From assembly GCA_025359125.1 (NCBI GenBank), contig JANYHI010000063.1:62001-126000 (forward strand): 64,000 nucleotides of DNA, given 5' to 3'. Within the stretch, counting starts at the first letter, position 1, and each line of letters starts with the position of its first letter. The translations under genes were made by a program, and so were the position numbers. Source of the DNA: Cytophagales bacterium (GTDB taxonomy: Bacteria > Bacteroidota > Bacteroidia > Cytophagales > Cyclobacteriaceae). Below, piece after piece: positions 8,548 through 16,923 of the stretch. The notes under the pieces are model-generated. The model worked only from the letters and a program-made list of their open reading frames with translations. It searched no databases and was not told where the DNA came from.

Positions 8548-8931
8548 TTAATTCGAGGTAATGTTCCCTTTGAAATCATGTGCGCCAGTTCTGCCAGACG
8601 CATCCATGTGAACAATTTTATTATTAAGAACAGACTTGACAGTGCACTCCTTGCAAATTGTAAACGATCCGTACCGATCTCCATCGGTATTATAAATCAC
8701 TACTTCCTTGCACCCTGCCGAAGATGACGTGCAGTATTCAGAGCCCCACACCACTACGACAAATTGGTTCGTAAATCCACCAACGACACAACTATTGCAT
8801 GTAGATATACTTGAAGTTCCGCCATTGTCTTTTTTGATATAAACGGTTTTTCCGCTTTTGGAAACATCCTTAATCTGGCCATTGGCTGCTCCAGCCAGTG
8901 AAATGAAAAAGATTAGCAATATGATTTTCAT
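8548..8931 (-). CDS. Small exported protein
   Basis: The 127-residue product begins with a clear signal peptide (MKIILLIFFISLAGAANGQ) and then a short, strand-rich domain. It has six cysteines in the mature part, in CNSC, C..C and CKEC-type spacing, consistent with disulphides. No family is recognised; the repeated 'V-Y/W..D' strands suggest a beta-propeller-blade-like fold. It is the first gene of the exported-protein run, divergent from the XRE regulator at 9084. Confidence 0.65.
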   Translation of the reverse strand: MKIILLIFFISLAGAANGQIKDVSKSGKTVYIKKDNGGTSSISTCNSCVVGGFTNQFVVVVWGSEYCTSSSAGCKEVVIYNTDGDRYGSFTICKECTVKSVLNNKIVHMDASGRTGAHDFKGNITSN

Positions 8932-9061
8932 AGTTGATGATTGATTAATTTTTTTGAATAGAAAGTGCCTAAACTGCTGTGGCGACTAGTAAATATAAAA
9001 AAATATGACCTAATGAGTCCAATTGGCTCTAACAAAAAATCAACAATTTTTTCAGCTTTCA

Positions 9062-9078
9062 CCGGGATAGCATTCCGG
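9062..9078. promoter_or_regulatory. Imperfect inverted repeat at the XRE start
   Basis: CCGGGA (9062-9067) and TTCCGG (9073-9078) form an imperfect inverted repeat 5 bases before the XRE ATG. XRE regulators often repress themselves from such sites, and this one would also sit near the divergent exported-protein promoter. Inference only. Confidence 0.35.
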
Positions 9079-9083
9079 AATAA

Positions 9084-9320
9084 ATGGGTCGTAACCGTGA
9101 TCAGAAATACATTAAGTCTTTTGGAGAAAACCTAAGGAAACTTAGACTTTCGAAAGGGCTAGTTCAAGAAGAGCTAGCTGATCGGTGTGATTTCCCGTTA
9201 AGTCAGGTTGGTCGGTTTGAGCGTGGAGTGAGAAGCCCTACATTAAGCACTATTTTGATTCTGGCGAAAGGGTTGGATGTTGAGCCAAAAGTACTGTTAG
9301 ATTTTAAGTACAGAAATTAA
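9084..9320 (+). CDS. XRE-family helix-turn-helix regulator
   Basis: The 78-residue protein is a bare Cro/C1-type HTH domain. FGENLRKLRLSKGLVQEELA and SQVGRFERGVRSPTLSTIL cover helices 1-4, with VEPKVLLDF closing the domain. Single-domain XRE proteins of this size are common transcription repressors in mobile or accessory DNA. It is divergent from the exported-protein run (8931 downwards) and converges on the UVR-motif gene. Confidence 0.88.
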   Translation: MGRNRDQKYIKSFGENLRKLRLSKGLVQEELADRCDFPLSQVGRFERGVRSPTLSTILILAKGLDVEPKVLLDFKYRN

Positions 9321-9329
9321 CTCACCCAG

Positions 9330-9707
9330 TCAAAGTATTTTGTAAATCCGTCCTTCGTTTGCAAAGAACTGATCAGATTTACTCACCCCCATAGAAAACA
9401 AAAGAGAACGTAAGATACTTTTCTCTTGATCTCTAAACAGAGCTGCTTCCTCATAATCATTGGATGCAATCGCACGTTTCTTTTTTGATCTTGCCAAATC
9501 CAATTTTTCGTGTGTGTTAAAGATTTGATTGTATTTTTGAGTGTCGAAATTTTCGATTTCGTATTTCACTTTAGCATCGTGTAGAGCTCTCTCAAATAGG
9601 TTTCGCATACGACTAATTCTATATGGTTTCGAATGGCGAATACTAAAGTCATAGAGCCGTGCAATTCGATTCAGGCTTTGCACGGTATTATGCAATTGAT
9701 CTTGCAT
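9330..9707 (-). CDS. Hypothetical protein with UVR-like motif
   Basis: The 125-residue protein contains KKRAIASNDYEEAALFRDQE near residues 75-95. This fits the UVR coiled-coil motif (A..ND(F/Y)E.AA..RD) of UvrB, UvrC and some Clp-associated proteins. The N-terminal part is basic and helical. Its start overlaps the 3' end of the upstream gene by 20 bases, so the two are probably one operon. The motif is seen; the partner is unknown. Confidence 0.6.
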   Translation of the reverse strand: MQDQLHNTVQSLNRIARLYDFSIRHSKPYRISRMRNLFERALHDAKVKYEIENFDTQKYNQIFNTHEKLDLARSKKKRAIASNDYEEAALFRDQEKSILRSLLFSMGVSKSDQFFANEGRIYKIL

Positions 9708-10290
9708 AAAGCAATAAATTTTTAGCTCCTTGATAATTTGGCGAATAAACTTTTTTTAAGATGCAATGCCTCTGAATTATGCTTTTAAAAATGGAGAAGT
9801 CGTTGCTGTCAAATTCAACCCCGTTAAATACTGATGGTTGTTTATTGTAAATTCTCCGAAGCCTGACAGACTCACTCAATGGTACGTTAAGTATTAATTG
9901 CGCTAACTGCTCAAACTGAATTGAATATAGAAGATAACCATTAGTCGGTTTCAGGATATGCTGCAACAAGTCCTCGATTGGTTGGAGAGGGTGGTTTAGT
10001 AATCGTTTGATTGTGGGGATTGATTGAACAAAGTAAAGTGTACTGACTATGAGGCACTCGTCAAAAGTCAAATCTTCTTCAATCAAATTGAAAAATCCTT
10101 CCGGCTCATTTTCATTCTGCTGAATGTAAACCAGTTTGGCCGTTATTACTTTCGGGTCGATTTCATCAAAATAAACTATTTGAGAAAACGCTGTTGAGTA
10201 TTTGCTAAAGGTAACATCGCCAAACACTTTTCTCGTCAAGAAATGTTTTGAGTGAAACCTAGCTTCAATAATTCGATTGTAACTCACCAT
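9688..10290 (-). CDS. Hypothetical protein
   Basis: I use ATG 10290 (MVSYNRIIEARFHSKHFLTR); the longer frame begins with TTG at 10353 in the divergent promoter region. The product of about 200 residues has no signal peptide and no family I recognise. It is soluble-looking, with alternating strands and helices. It overlaps the UVR-motif gene by 20 bases and is divergent from the gene at 10370. Confidence 0.6.
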   Translation of the reverse strand: MVSYNRIIEARFHSKHFLTRKVFGDVTFSKYSTAFSQIVYFDEIDPKVITAKLVYIQQNENEPEGFFNLIEEDLTFDECLIVSTLYFVQSIPTIKRLLNHPLQPIEDLLQHILKPTNGYLLYSIQFEQLAQLILNVPLSESVRLRRIYNKQPSVFNGVEFDSNDFSIFKSIIQRHCILKKVYSPNYQGAKNLLLYARSIA

Positions 10291-10369
10291 CAATAAAGTT
10301 GAATGTAAATTTAAACAGATACCGTGACCGGGAGAACTGATATATAATAACAAAATTAGTCAGTTATTC

Positions 10370-10699
10370 ATGGGAAAAAGAAAGAAGCTTTCGGAAAAGA
10401 AAAGTAAGAGCAATCAATCAATAGATGCAACGATGTTGCAAGCGATAGGCAAGATTAGAGAACTAGACAATAGACTCAGGGGACTTGTGAATTATGCCGA
10501 GTACTTAGCTGAAATGCTAGATACTTCTGTTGGCTATTCTGAGTTGCTTGCTGACGAGATTTCGAGAGAGAGGCCTTCAAATGGATTTGTAAATCTTAGT
10601 GAATGGCAGAACAAAAATATTCCAACGTTTAAGGATTTTCGGAAGTTGAAACGACCAAAAATAGCCAAGGATGAACATGACGAATACTGTGGAAACTAG
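10370..10699 (+). CDS. Hypothetical small protein
   Basis: The 109-residue protein starts with a Lys/Ser-rich tail (MGKRKKLSEKKSKSNQS), then a predicted helical segment (about residues 20-70) and a basic C-terminal part. No known domain is visible. It is the last gene before the core-like region and is divergent from the hypothetical pair on its left. Confidence 0.5.
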   Translation: MGKRKKLSEKKSKSNQSIDATMLQAIGKIRELDNRLRGLVNYAEYLAEMLDTSVGYSELLADEISRERPSNGFVNLSEWQNKNIPTFKDFRKLKRPKIAKDEHDEYCGN

Positions 10700-10820
10700 G
10701 AAGGGATTTGTACCATTACGAATCAACTTGCATTTGATAAAAATCTAAAGCGGTACAAATTCAATGTCTAAAGTATTGGTAATGAATTTCATGGCTTGGG
10801 TAGACATTACGAAGAGTTAA

Positions 10821-10860
10821 AACAGTTTCAGTTTTATATATTTTAACCAGATCAGTTAAA
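10821..10860 (+). repeat. Copy 1 of a 40-bp direct repeat (MocR promoter-like)
   Basis: AACAGTTTCAGTTTTA, TATATTTTAACC and ATCAGTTAAA match the sequence at 11729-11768 nearly base for base. This copy lies just past the stop of the outer-membrane protein gene at 10863, where it would drive only antisense RNA. Its -7 word is TATATTTT rather than TATATTTG. Confidence 0.75.
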
Positions 10861-10862
10861 AA

Positions 10863-11609
10863 TTAATGAACGATTGACGCAGCTACCGTGAACAACACAG
10901 AGCTCCTTTTCTCATTAATTTCTGGGTGCGAAGTTTCAATCATCCAGAGGCCGGTAACGCCAGCACTGAGGAAGAAGTGATCAGCCACTTTTATTCGACT
11001 ATATGCTACTTGCAACCCTGCCGTATTATAGTTGGAGCTATCAAACACACGATTGTTCCACCAACAAGATGAAATAACATCCCAATGTTTTCCCGCATAG
11101 GTAAGCCTGAATCTATTTACCCAGTCGCGCTCAGCTGGCTCTACAATTAAATTAGCAAAAAGCGACATTTGCTCTATTGACCAATACTTATTTAATCTGG
11201 CGGTGGTAATTAAAATAGCTGCTAAATCTGAACCCTTGTTGGCGAAAGTGTTTTCTTGCTCTAAAAAAGAACCAACATAAGGCGTGAAGGTAATTTTCTT
11301 TGAGATTTTAAAATTTCTATATACCGAAATCAAAGCAAAATTATATTGCGTTTTCCTATCATACAGATCCATTCCTTTAAAAATGAATAAACCCCAATTA
11401 TTCTTTTCATAAATAAAATTTATATCTACTGCTGGGTTGGTTGTCGCAATCCTGCCTCCAAAATTAAAAAGTGCCTGCGAGTGAATTCGTGCCGTTAGTC
11501 TCCAATGACCAGGAGATTTTTTTACTTTCAACGAATCTTGTTCGGGTTTAGCATGAGCAAACAGCATCATGCTCATCGTAAAAATGAAGAGTAAAATAAA
11601 TCTAAGCAT
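10863..11609 (-). CDS. Outer-membrane beta-barrel-like protein
   Basis: ATG 11609 gives a clean signal peptide (MLRFILLFIFTMSMMLFAHA); ATG 11636 and TTG 11657 are alternatives. The mature part of about 230 residues is built of alternating hydrophobic and aromatic strands (for example SQALFNFGGRIATTNPAV, WGLFIFKGMDLYDRKTQY) typical of a small outer-membrane barrel. No specific family is recognised. It is divergent from the MocR gene and lies between two copies of a 40-bp repeat. Confidence 0.65.
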   Translation of the reverse strand: MLRFILLFIFTMSMMLFAHAKPEQDSLKVKKSPGHWRLTARIHSQALFNFGGRIATTNPAVDINFIYEKNNWGLFIFKGMDLYDRKTQYNFALISVYRNFKISKKITFTPYVGSFLEQENTFANKGSDLAAILITTARLNKYWSIEQMSLFANLIVEPAERDWVNRFRLTYAGKHWDVISSCWWNNRVFDSSNYNTAGLQVAYSRIKVADHFFLSAGVTGLWMIETSHPEINEKRSSVLFTVAASIVH

Positions 11610-11728
11610 GAAATTAGAAAGTCTGAATGTTATCATGTTACAAATTTGCTGTTTCAATTGGGCTACTTAAACCTGATTCTTGCGGTTCTTAATTTTTCGC
11701 TTAAAGTTTAGTCAAATAACGGGCAAAT

Positions 11729-11768
11729 AACAGTTTCAGTTTTACTATATTTGCCCATATCAGTTTAA
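11729..11768 (+). repeat. Copy 2 of the 40-bp direct repeat, promoter of the MocR gene
   Basis: This copy contains CAGTTT three times (11731, 11737, 11761), straddling the -7 element TATATTTG. Direct repeats are the usual binding sites of MocR-type regulators, so autoregulation is plausible. Copy 1 at 10821-10860 keeps CAGTTT at 10823 and 10829 and CAGTTA at 10853. Confidence 0.7.
11746..11753 (+). promoter_or_regulatory. -7 promoter element of the MocR gene
   Basis: TATATTTG matches the Bacteroidota sigma-A -7 consensus TAnnTTTG exactly and ends 20 bases before the ATG at 11773. Confidence 0.65.
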
Positions 11769-11772
11769 AGAT

Positions 11773-13200
11773 ATGGAAACTATTGTACACGATCACCTCT
11801 ACCAAGAGGTAGCCGATCGCATCGAACAACTTATTGAAAAACAATCGTTAAAAGTTGGTGATAAGTTATTATCGGTAAGAAGCCTGAGCAAAGAACAGGG
11901 CATTAGCTTAAGTACGGCCTTTCAAGCCTATTACCATTTAGAAAGCAAAGGTTTGATTGAAGCGCGTCCTCAATCAGGATATTACGTTAAGTTTTCTCCC
12001 CAACATACCTTTGAAGTGCCCACGTGTTGCGAGCCAATCGATGAAGCACTTCCGGTTAGCCTGGATGAAATGATCACGAGTGTTTATTATGATTTACGAT
12101 CTGCAAAATTAACTTCCTTTTCGCTTGGGGCGCCCCATTTTAGTTTATTGCCTGCTGCTAAGCTGAAGAAGTCTGTTATGCATTCGCTTAACAATTCTGC
12201 TGATAGTTGTTTGGGATATGAGCATATACAAGGCAATGAGCAATTGCGGAAACAAATTGCTCGCTTGAGTTTTAACTGGGGAGGTACACTTTCTGAGCAA
12301 GATGTAGTAGTTACAGCTGGCTGTATGGAAGCCTTATCATTTTGTTTGCAAGCCGTAACCAACCCGGGTGATGCCGTGGCGATGGAGAGCCCAACGTTCT
12401 ACGGAATTTTTAGGGTGATGCAAAGCTTAGGGCTTAACGTGGTAGAAGTACCCACCGATCCGGCTACTGGTATCGATCTCAACTATCTGGAAACGGCCAT
12501 TGCAAGATTTAATATTAAGGCATGTTTATTCGTTCCTAATTTCAATAACCCCATTGGCAGCTGCATGCCCGATGACAAGAAGAAGAAATTAGTAGATATG
12601 TTGGCTAAAAAAGAAATCCCTTTAATTGAGGATGATATTTATGGAGAGATGTATTTTGGAAAAACCAGACCCAAGACATGTAAATTTTTTGATAAAAAAG
12701 GGCTTGTTCTGCATTGTGGATCTTTTTCAAAATCATTAGCTCCCGGTTATCGCATTGGGTGGGCTGTGCCCGGGCGATTCAAAGAAAAAGTATTGAGCTT
12801 AAAAAGGATGAACAATGTTTCGACCAACACATTGGCGCAAGCGGCTATCGCTCACTTCCTTCAAAATGGAAGATACGAATTGCATTTGCGCCATTTGAGA
12901 AAAGCCTTACACACTCAATGTCTTCATTACCTGCAAGCCATAACTGAATACTTTCCTGAAGATACAAAAATCACCCGGCCGCAAGGGGGTTTTGCATTAT
13001 GGGTAGAGATGAACAAAAAAATAGACGGGTACAGACTTCATAAGCGTGCATTAAAACAGAATGTAGGCATCGCTCCTGGTCAGATATTTTCATCTCAAGG
13101 TCAGTTCAAAAATTATTTTAGAATAAGCTATGGGCAACCCTGGAGTAATAAAGTTGAACACGGACTGAAGATATTGGGTGAGCTGATGAAGAAAGGTTAA
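11773..13200 (+). CDS. MocR-type GntR regulator with aminotransferase domain
   Basis: The 475-residue protein joins an N-terminal GntR winged helix (about residues 8-75: LYQEVADRIEQLIEKQSLKV, then LSVRSLSKEQGISLSTAFQA) to a fold-type I aminotransferase domain. In the latter, NPIG near residue 260 and DDIYGEMYF near 285 are active-site segments. SFSKSLAPGYRIGW contains the PLP-binding Lys320. MocR proteins sense PLP or amino compounds and regulate nearby genes. The target is not obvious; the divergent outer-membrane protein gene and its own promoter, with CAGTTT repeats, are candidates. Length is normal. Confidence 0.9.
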   Translation: METIVHDHLYQEVADRIEQLIEKQSLKVGDKLLSVRSLSKEQGISLSTAFQAYYHLESKGLIEARPQSGYYVKFSPQHTFEVPTCCEPIDEALPVSLDEMITSVYYDLRSAKLTSFSLGAPHFSLLPAAKLKKSVMHSLNNSADSCLGYEHIQGNEQLRKQIARLSFNWGGTLSEQDVVVTAGCMEALSFCLQAVTNPGDAVAMESPTFYGIFRVMQSLGLNVVEVPTDPATGIDLNYLETAIARFNIKACLFVPNFNNPIGSCMPDDKKKKLVDMLAKKEIPLIEDDIYGEMYFGKTRPKTCKFFDKKGLVLHCGSFSKSLAPGYRIGWAVPGRFKEKVLSLKRMNNVSTNTLAQAAIAHFLQNGRYELHLRHLRKALHTQCLHYLQAITEYFPEDTKITRPQGGFALWVEMNKKIDGYRLHKRALKQNVGIAPGQIFSSQGQFKNYFRISYGQPWSNKVEHGLKILGELMKKG

Positions 13201-13295
13201 GAGTTAATTGTTACAGGTTACCAATTCATAGTTTCATGTTTCAATGACTTGTCACTAACCTCTAACAGTCATCAGCGAGTTTCACTAATTGTAAG

Positions 13296-13303
13296 TATAT
13301 TTG
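13296..13303 (+). promoter_or_regulatory. -7 promoter element of sod
   Basis: TATATTTG, an exact TAnnTTTG, ends 50 bases before the superoxide dismutase ATG in an otherwise gene-free gap. Confidence 0.6.
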
Positions 13304-13353
13304 AGTTCAGAGATCGTAATCTTTAGTCACAAAATTTAAAATCATAAATCATT

Positions 13354-13953
13354 ATGGCATTTACACTTCCCGCACTTCCATATGCATTCAATGCTTTGGA
13401 GCCACACATTGATGCACGCACAATGGAAATCCACCATGGCAAACATCACAACGCTTATGTTACAAATCTGAACGCAGCCCTTGCAGGTAAGCCCGAGGAA
13501 AATTTAACCATTGAAGAAATTTGTGCTTCAATCTCCAAGCACCCGATGCCAGTACGCAACAACGGTGGCGGGCATTATAACCACAGTTTATTTTGGACGA
13601 TTATGAGCCCTAATGCAGGAGGTGCTCCAACGGCTGCACTTGCTGATGCGATCAACACAGTCTTTGGAAGCTTTGATGAGTTCAAAACAAAATTCAATAC
13701 CGCAGCTACTACAAGGTTCGGATCGGGTTGGGCATGGTTGATTAAAGGTGCTGACGGAAAATTAGCAATTACCTCTACCCCCAATCAAGATAACCCTTTG
13801 ATGGATGTTGCCGAAGTAAAAGGCAAACCACTTTTAGGTTTGGATGTTTGGGAACACGCATACTACCTAAACTATCAAAATAGAAGACCCGATTATTGTG
13901 CTGCCTTTTGGAACGTTGTTAATTGGAATGAAGTAGCGAAGAGATTTGTTTAA
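13354..13953 (+). CDS. sodA: Superoxide dismutase (Fe/Mn)
   Basis: The 199-residue cytoplasmic enzyme converts superoxide to oxygen and hydrogen peroxide. Family marks are [13 protein letters not shown] (first metal His), [12 protein letters not shown] (second His, about residue 77) and [19 protein letters not shown] (Asp and His ligands). There is no signal peptide. Length is typical. Iron versus manganese preference cannot be read safely, so the gene symbol is conventional. It is a single gene with its own promoter and a terminator at 14031-14053. Confidence 0.96.
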   Translation: MAFTLPALPYAFNALEPHIDARTMEIHHGKHHNAYVTNLNAALAGKPEENLTIEEICASISKHPMPVRNNGGGHYNHSLFWTIMSPNAGGAPTAALADAINTVFGSFDEFKTKFNTAATTRFGSGWAWLIKGADGKLAITSTPNQDNPLMDVAEVKGKPLLGLDVWEHAYYLNYQNRRPDYCAAFWNVVNWNEVAKRFV

Positions 13954-14030
13954 GCTATTTTTGTGTCCTTTTAATTCGGTTTGCATTGGTTAAAAGTCTG
14001 TTCATAACTTTTCTTCCATTGGAAGTTGAG

Positions 14031-14053
14031 AAGCCATGATGAGTGGCTTTTTT
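14031..14053 (+). terminator. Terminator downstream of sod
   Basis: AAGCCA, loop TGATGAG, TGGCTT and a run of six T form a short stem with U tract about 80 bases past the sod stop. The 5' A run and 3' T run make it potentially bidirectional. Confidence 0.6.
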
Positions 14054-14167
14054 GCGTAGCAGAGGTTAATGAAATAAAGCCACACTAAATATAAGTGGTA
14101 TTAAATCTGATGCATTAAACACTATCTTAACTTATTATTTTTATCCTGCCTCAAACTTCTTACCATC

Positions 14168-16087
14168 ATGAAAAAAACTATTACCTGTACATTTCTTTTG
14201 CTAATCACTCTCATCGTCAAATCACAAAACACTCTTGAATGGATTAAAATTAATTCGGGAAATGAAATGCCTGCCAATGCCGTGGTAGGTGGAAAAGATG
14301 GAGATGGCAGTTTACTTTTTGTTGCCCACGGAAATTACGAAGGCAATTGGCACCCGGGAAAAACACGCAAAGATTGGAACGGTGCGAACATAGAGTATGG
14401 CGGAAATGAAGTAACTACAGAAGACTATGAAGTGTTGACGAGTACTAGCAGTTTAGGTTGGCGATGGAGTAATGTTACTGATGGAAATATTGCTGATAAC
14501 GCACTGAAGGCCGGACAGGAAGGCGACCGTGTTTTATTCTCTTGCCGATGCAACTATGAAGGCAGTCAACAATTAGGAAAAACATGGCAAGGTAGTGGTA
14601 GCTGCAATATTGGATATGGGGGCGGTGGAGTTACTATAGCTGTTTACGAAGTATTGGTTTCGGTACCTCAAAATGTTCCTGCTAAACCAGTTGTCAATAA
14701 ACCAAAAATTATTGCTGCATCAACTAAAAACGAAAAATGCTTACTAACCGAAATCACGAATAGTGCCGAGCAAAATGTGATGTCAATAACTTACGATGAT
14801 AAGAGTCGCGCAACAGGTTTTGTAATGAAAGGTAGCGGAGTCACTGCTAACTATGTTGTTAAATATGATGCGAAAGGAAATATTCTCTCCTTTGTCAATC
14901 AAGGCGTAGCCACTGGTTCTATGATGGCCAAAGTTATATTTATATATGATCTAAACGGAAGGTTAAAAGAAGATCAAAGATTTTTGGGCACTAGTATTAA
15001 ACCTGCCATAGTAGAAAATTATACTTATAACACCACTGGACAGTTAATACAACTAAAGCAAGTGGCCAATCTGTTAAGGCCAAACGGCACTGTTTCTATT
15101 TCTTATAACTACAATGTTTATACCTATCCCAACACCACTACAAAAAATCCGAGTACTATTAATGAATTCGGAGGAAATGCCACAGGGAAGACTGGTCTTC
15201 AAAAAGCAATAAAAGTACTTACCTATGATGACAAGAAAAATATAGGAGGAGCTTTCCCTGGCACAATAGACAACTTTGAAACATTTGCCACTAATAACGT
15301 AATATCTGCTGATGTTACATATGTATTTGCCGATGGTGAAAAAGACACTCAAACTTTGACTTATGACTATGAGTATAATGAGAGCGGCTACCCCGTTTCA
15401 AAAACATATAAAGGAAACGGAGGAAATATCTTCACAGATAAATATACTTACTCGTGCAGTGGGGCAACAGGTCAATCAACAGCTGCTGTTTCTCAAAATA
15501 AAAATACAAAGCCGGCTTCCGTAACCATCGGCACTCAAGTGTGGAGTTCTAAGAATTTAGATGTAAAAACTTTTGCCAATGGTGACCCCATCACTCAGGC
15601 ACAATCTATGGAAGAATGGCTTACCGCAGGAAATGAAACTAGGCCAGTCTGGTGCTATTATGAAAATGACGCTGCTAACGGTACAACATACGGGATTCTT
15701 TACAATTGGTTTGCTGTAGCCGACCCGAGAGGGCTCGCCCCAAAAGGCTGGCATGTTCCTACCAAATATGAGTGGATTACCCTATTCGATTTTTTAAGTG
15801 GAAAGGAAGGAGCAGGATACAAACTAAAAAGCACTAATGGATGGCAAGAGGTATCGGGTATTAACCGGAATGGATCTGATAGCAACGGGTTTGCTGCGTT
15901 ACCCGGAGGTCTGCGCTTTTATGAAGATGGAAAATTTGATGCGCTCGGCACACGCTGCCAGTTTTGGACGGCTACAGAAAATGAAGCACTCAACGGGGCA
16001 ATAATTGTTTTAGGGATCAGCAAAGATGCGGATATCGGTATTGCCAATAAAAAATTTGGATACTCCGTCCGCTGCGTGAGAGATTAA
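14168..16087 (+). CDS. Secreted protein with DM9 repeats and C-terminal FISUMP domain
   Basis: After a signal peptide (CTFLLLITLIVKSQ) the 639-residue protein has two DM9/DUF3421-like repeats (about residues 35-175): AVVGGKDGDGSLLFVAHG and GDRVLFSCRCNYEGSQQLGK, each followed by a 'GGxEV...YEVL' ending. A middle part (about 185-440) has YD-repeat-like units (YDDKSRATGF, YDAKGNILSF, YDLNGRLKED). The last 180 residues form a Fibrobacter succinogenes major paralogous (FISUMP) domain: IGTQVWSSKNLDV, GILYNWFAVAD, GWHVPTKYEW and a terminal SVRCVRD. DM9 domains bind mannose in animal lectins, so surface glycan binding is possible. It is a single gene; the role is unknown. Confidence 0.82.
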   Translation: MKKTITCTFLLLITLIVKSQNTLEWIKINSGNEMPANAVVGGKDGDGSLLFVAHGNYEGNWHPGKTRKDWNGANIEYGGNEVTTEDYEVLTSTSSLGWRWSNVTDGNIADNALKAGQEGDRVLFSCRCNYEGSQQLGKTWQGSGSCNIGYGGGGVTIAVYEVLVSVPQNVPAKPVVNKPKIIAASTKNEKCLLTEITNSAEQNVMSITYDDKSRATGFVMKGSGVTANYVVKYDAKGNILSFVNQGVATGSMMAKVIFIYDLNGRLKEDQRFLGTSIKPAIVENYTYNTTGQLIQLKQVANLLRPNGTVSISYNYNVYTYPNTTTKNPSTINEFGGNATGKTGLQKAIKVLTYDDKKNIGGAFPGTIDNFETFATNNVISADVTYVFADGEKDTQTLTYDYEYNESGYPVSKTYKGNGGNIFTDKYTYSCSGATGQSTAAVSQNKNTKPASVTIGTQVWSSKNLDVKTFANGDPITQAQSMEEWLTAGNETRPVWCYYENDAANGTTYGILYNWFAVADPRGLAPKGWHVPTKYEWITLFDFLSGKEGAGYKLKSTNGWQEVSGINRNGSDSNGFAALPGGLRFYEDGKFDALGTRCQFWTATENEALNGAIIVLGISKDADIGIANKKFGYSVRCVRD

Positions 16088-16218
16088 TTAGCCGCATCAG
16101 CGTTCGATATGTTATCGGAATGCATGCCCAACGCTAGATAGGAATTCCAAATCCTAAACCACAAGCGCTGTAACATCTTTATTGTTTTCTCGTCTCTGGC
16201 TTATGAATTCCTTAACCT

Positions 16219-16914
16219 ATGAAAACAAATAAAAAAATTGCTCGTCAATCTGGATTTTTGTACCTGATTGTGGTTTTAGCTGGAATATTTAGCATTGCCT
16301 ACGTACCTTCTAAATTAATTGTGTGGGGCGATGCATCAGCAACTTTCAATAACATTAGTGAAAACGAACAACTCTTCAGATTAGGAATTTATGCAGGAAT
16401 AGTTTGTTATGCCGCTTTTGCACTTTTGCCGTTTGCTTTATATAACCTGCTGCATCTAGTAAATAAAAAATTTGCCATCACAATGGTAATTTTAGCGCTC
16501 GTGAGCGTTCCAGTTTCACTCTATAATTTAGGTAACAAAATAGATGTACTCACATTAATTAGTAAAGCAGATTACCTCAACGTTTTTTCAGAAGGTCAGA
16601 TAAAAGCTCAGGTTCTTTTGCATCTGGAATACTATAACAATGGAATAGAGATTGCTTCTGTATTTTGGGGTCTCTGGCTATTACCCTTTGGATATTTAGT
16701 TTTCAAATCAGGAATTCTTCCAAAATTACTTGGCGTATTTTTGATGCTGGGATGCATTGGTGACTTAATCAATTTTAGTGGAGGATTTTTATTTGCAGGC
16801 TATCGAGGCCTTGGCATTGCCAGCTATGTTTCGTTGCCCGCAACTATCGGAGAAATTGGAATTTGTCTTTGGTTGTTAATTGCCGGAGCAAAAGAATACA
16901 CTACCAATAATTAA
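16219..16914 (+). CDS. DUF4386 family membrane protein
   Basis: The 231-residue protein has about six hydrophobic helices and begins MKTNKKIARQSGFLYLIVVL, the N-terminal pattern of DUF4386 proteins. No catalytic residues are apparent and the family function is unknown. It is followed after 9 bases by another small membrane protein on the same strand, so the two are likely co-transcribed. Confidence 0.82.
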   Translation: MKTNKKIARQSGFLYLIVVLAGIFSIAYVPSKLIVWGDASATFNNISENEQLFRLGIYAGIVCYAAFALLPFALYNLLHLVNKKFAITMVILALVSVPVSLYNLGNKIDVLTLISKADYLNVFSEGQIKAQVLLHLEYYNNGIEIASVFWGLWLLPFGYLVFKSGILPKLLGVFLMLGCIGDLINFSGGFLFAGYRGLGIASYVSLPATIGEIGICLWLLIAGAKEYTTNN

Positions 16915-16923
16915 ACCTATCGT

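Noticed and set aside
8463-8684. Extended N-terminus of the PH-like membrane protein
   Set aside because: It would overlap the secreted 127-residue gene by over 130 bases; a clean ATG at 8462 starts the domain.
15074-15352. 92-codon minus-strand frame inside the FISUMP gene
   Set aside because: Shadow of a strongly supported gene on the other strand.
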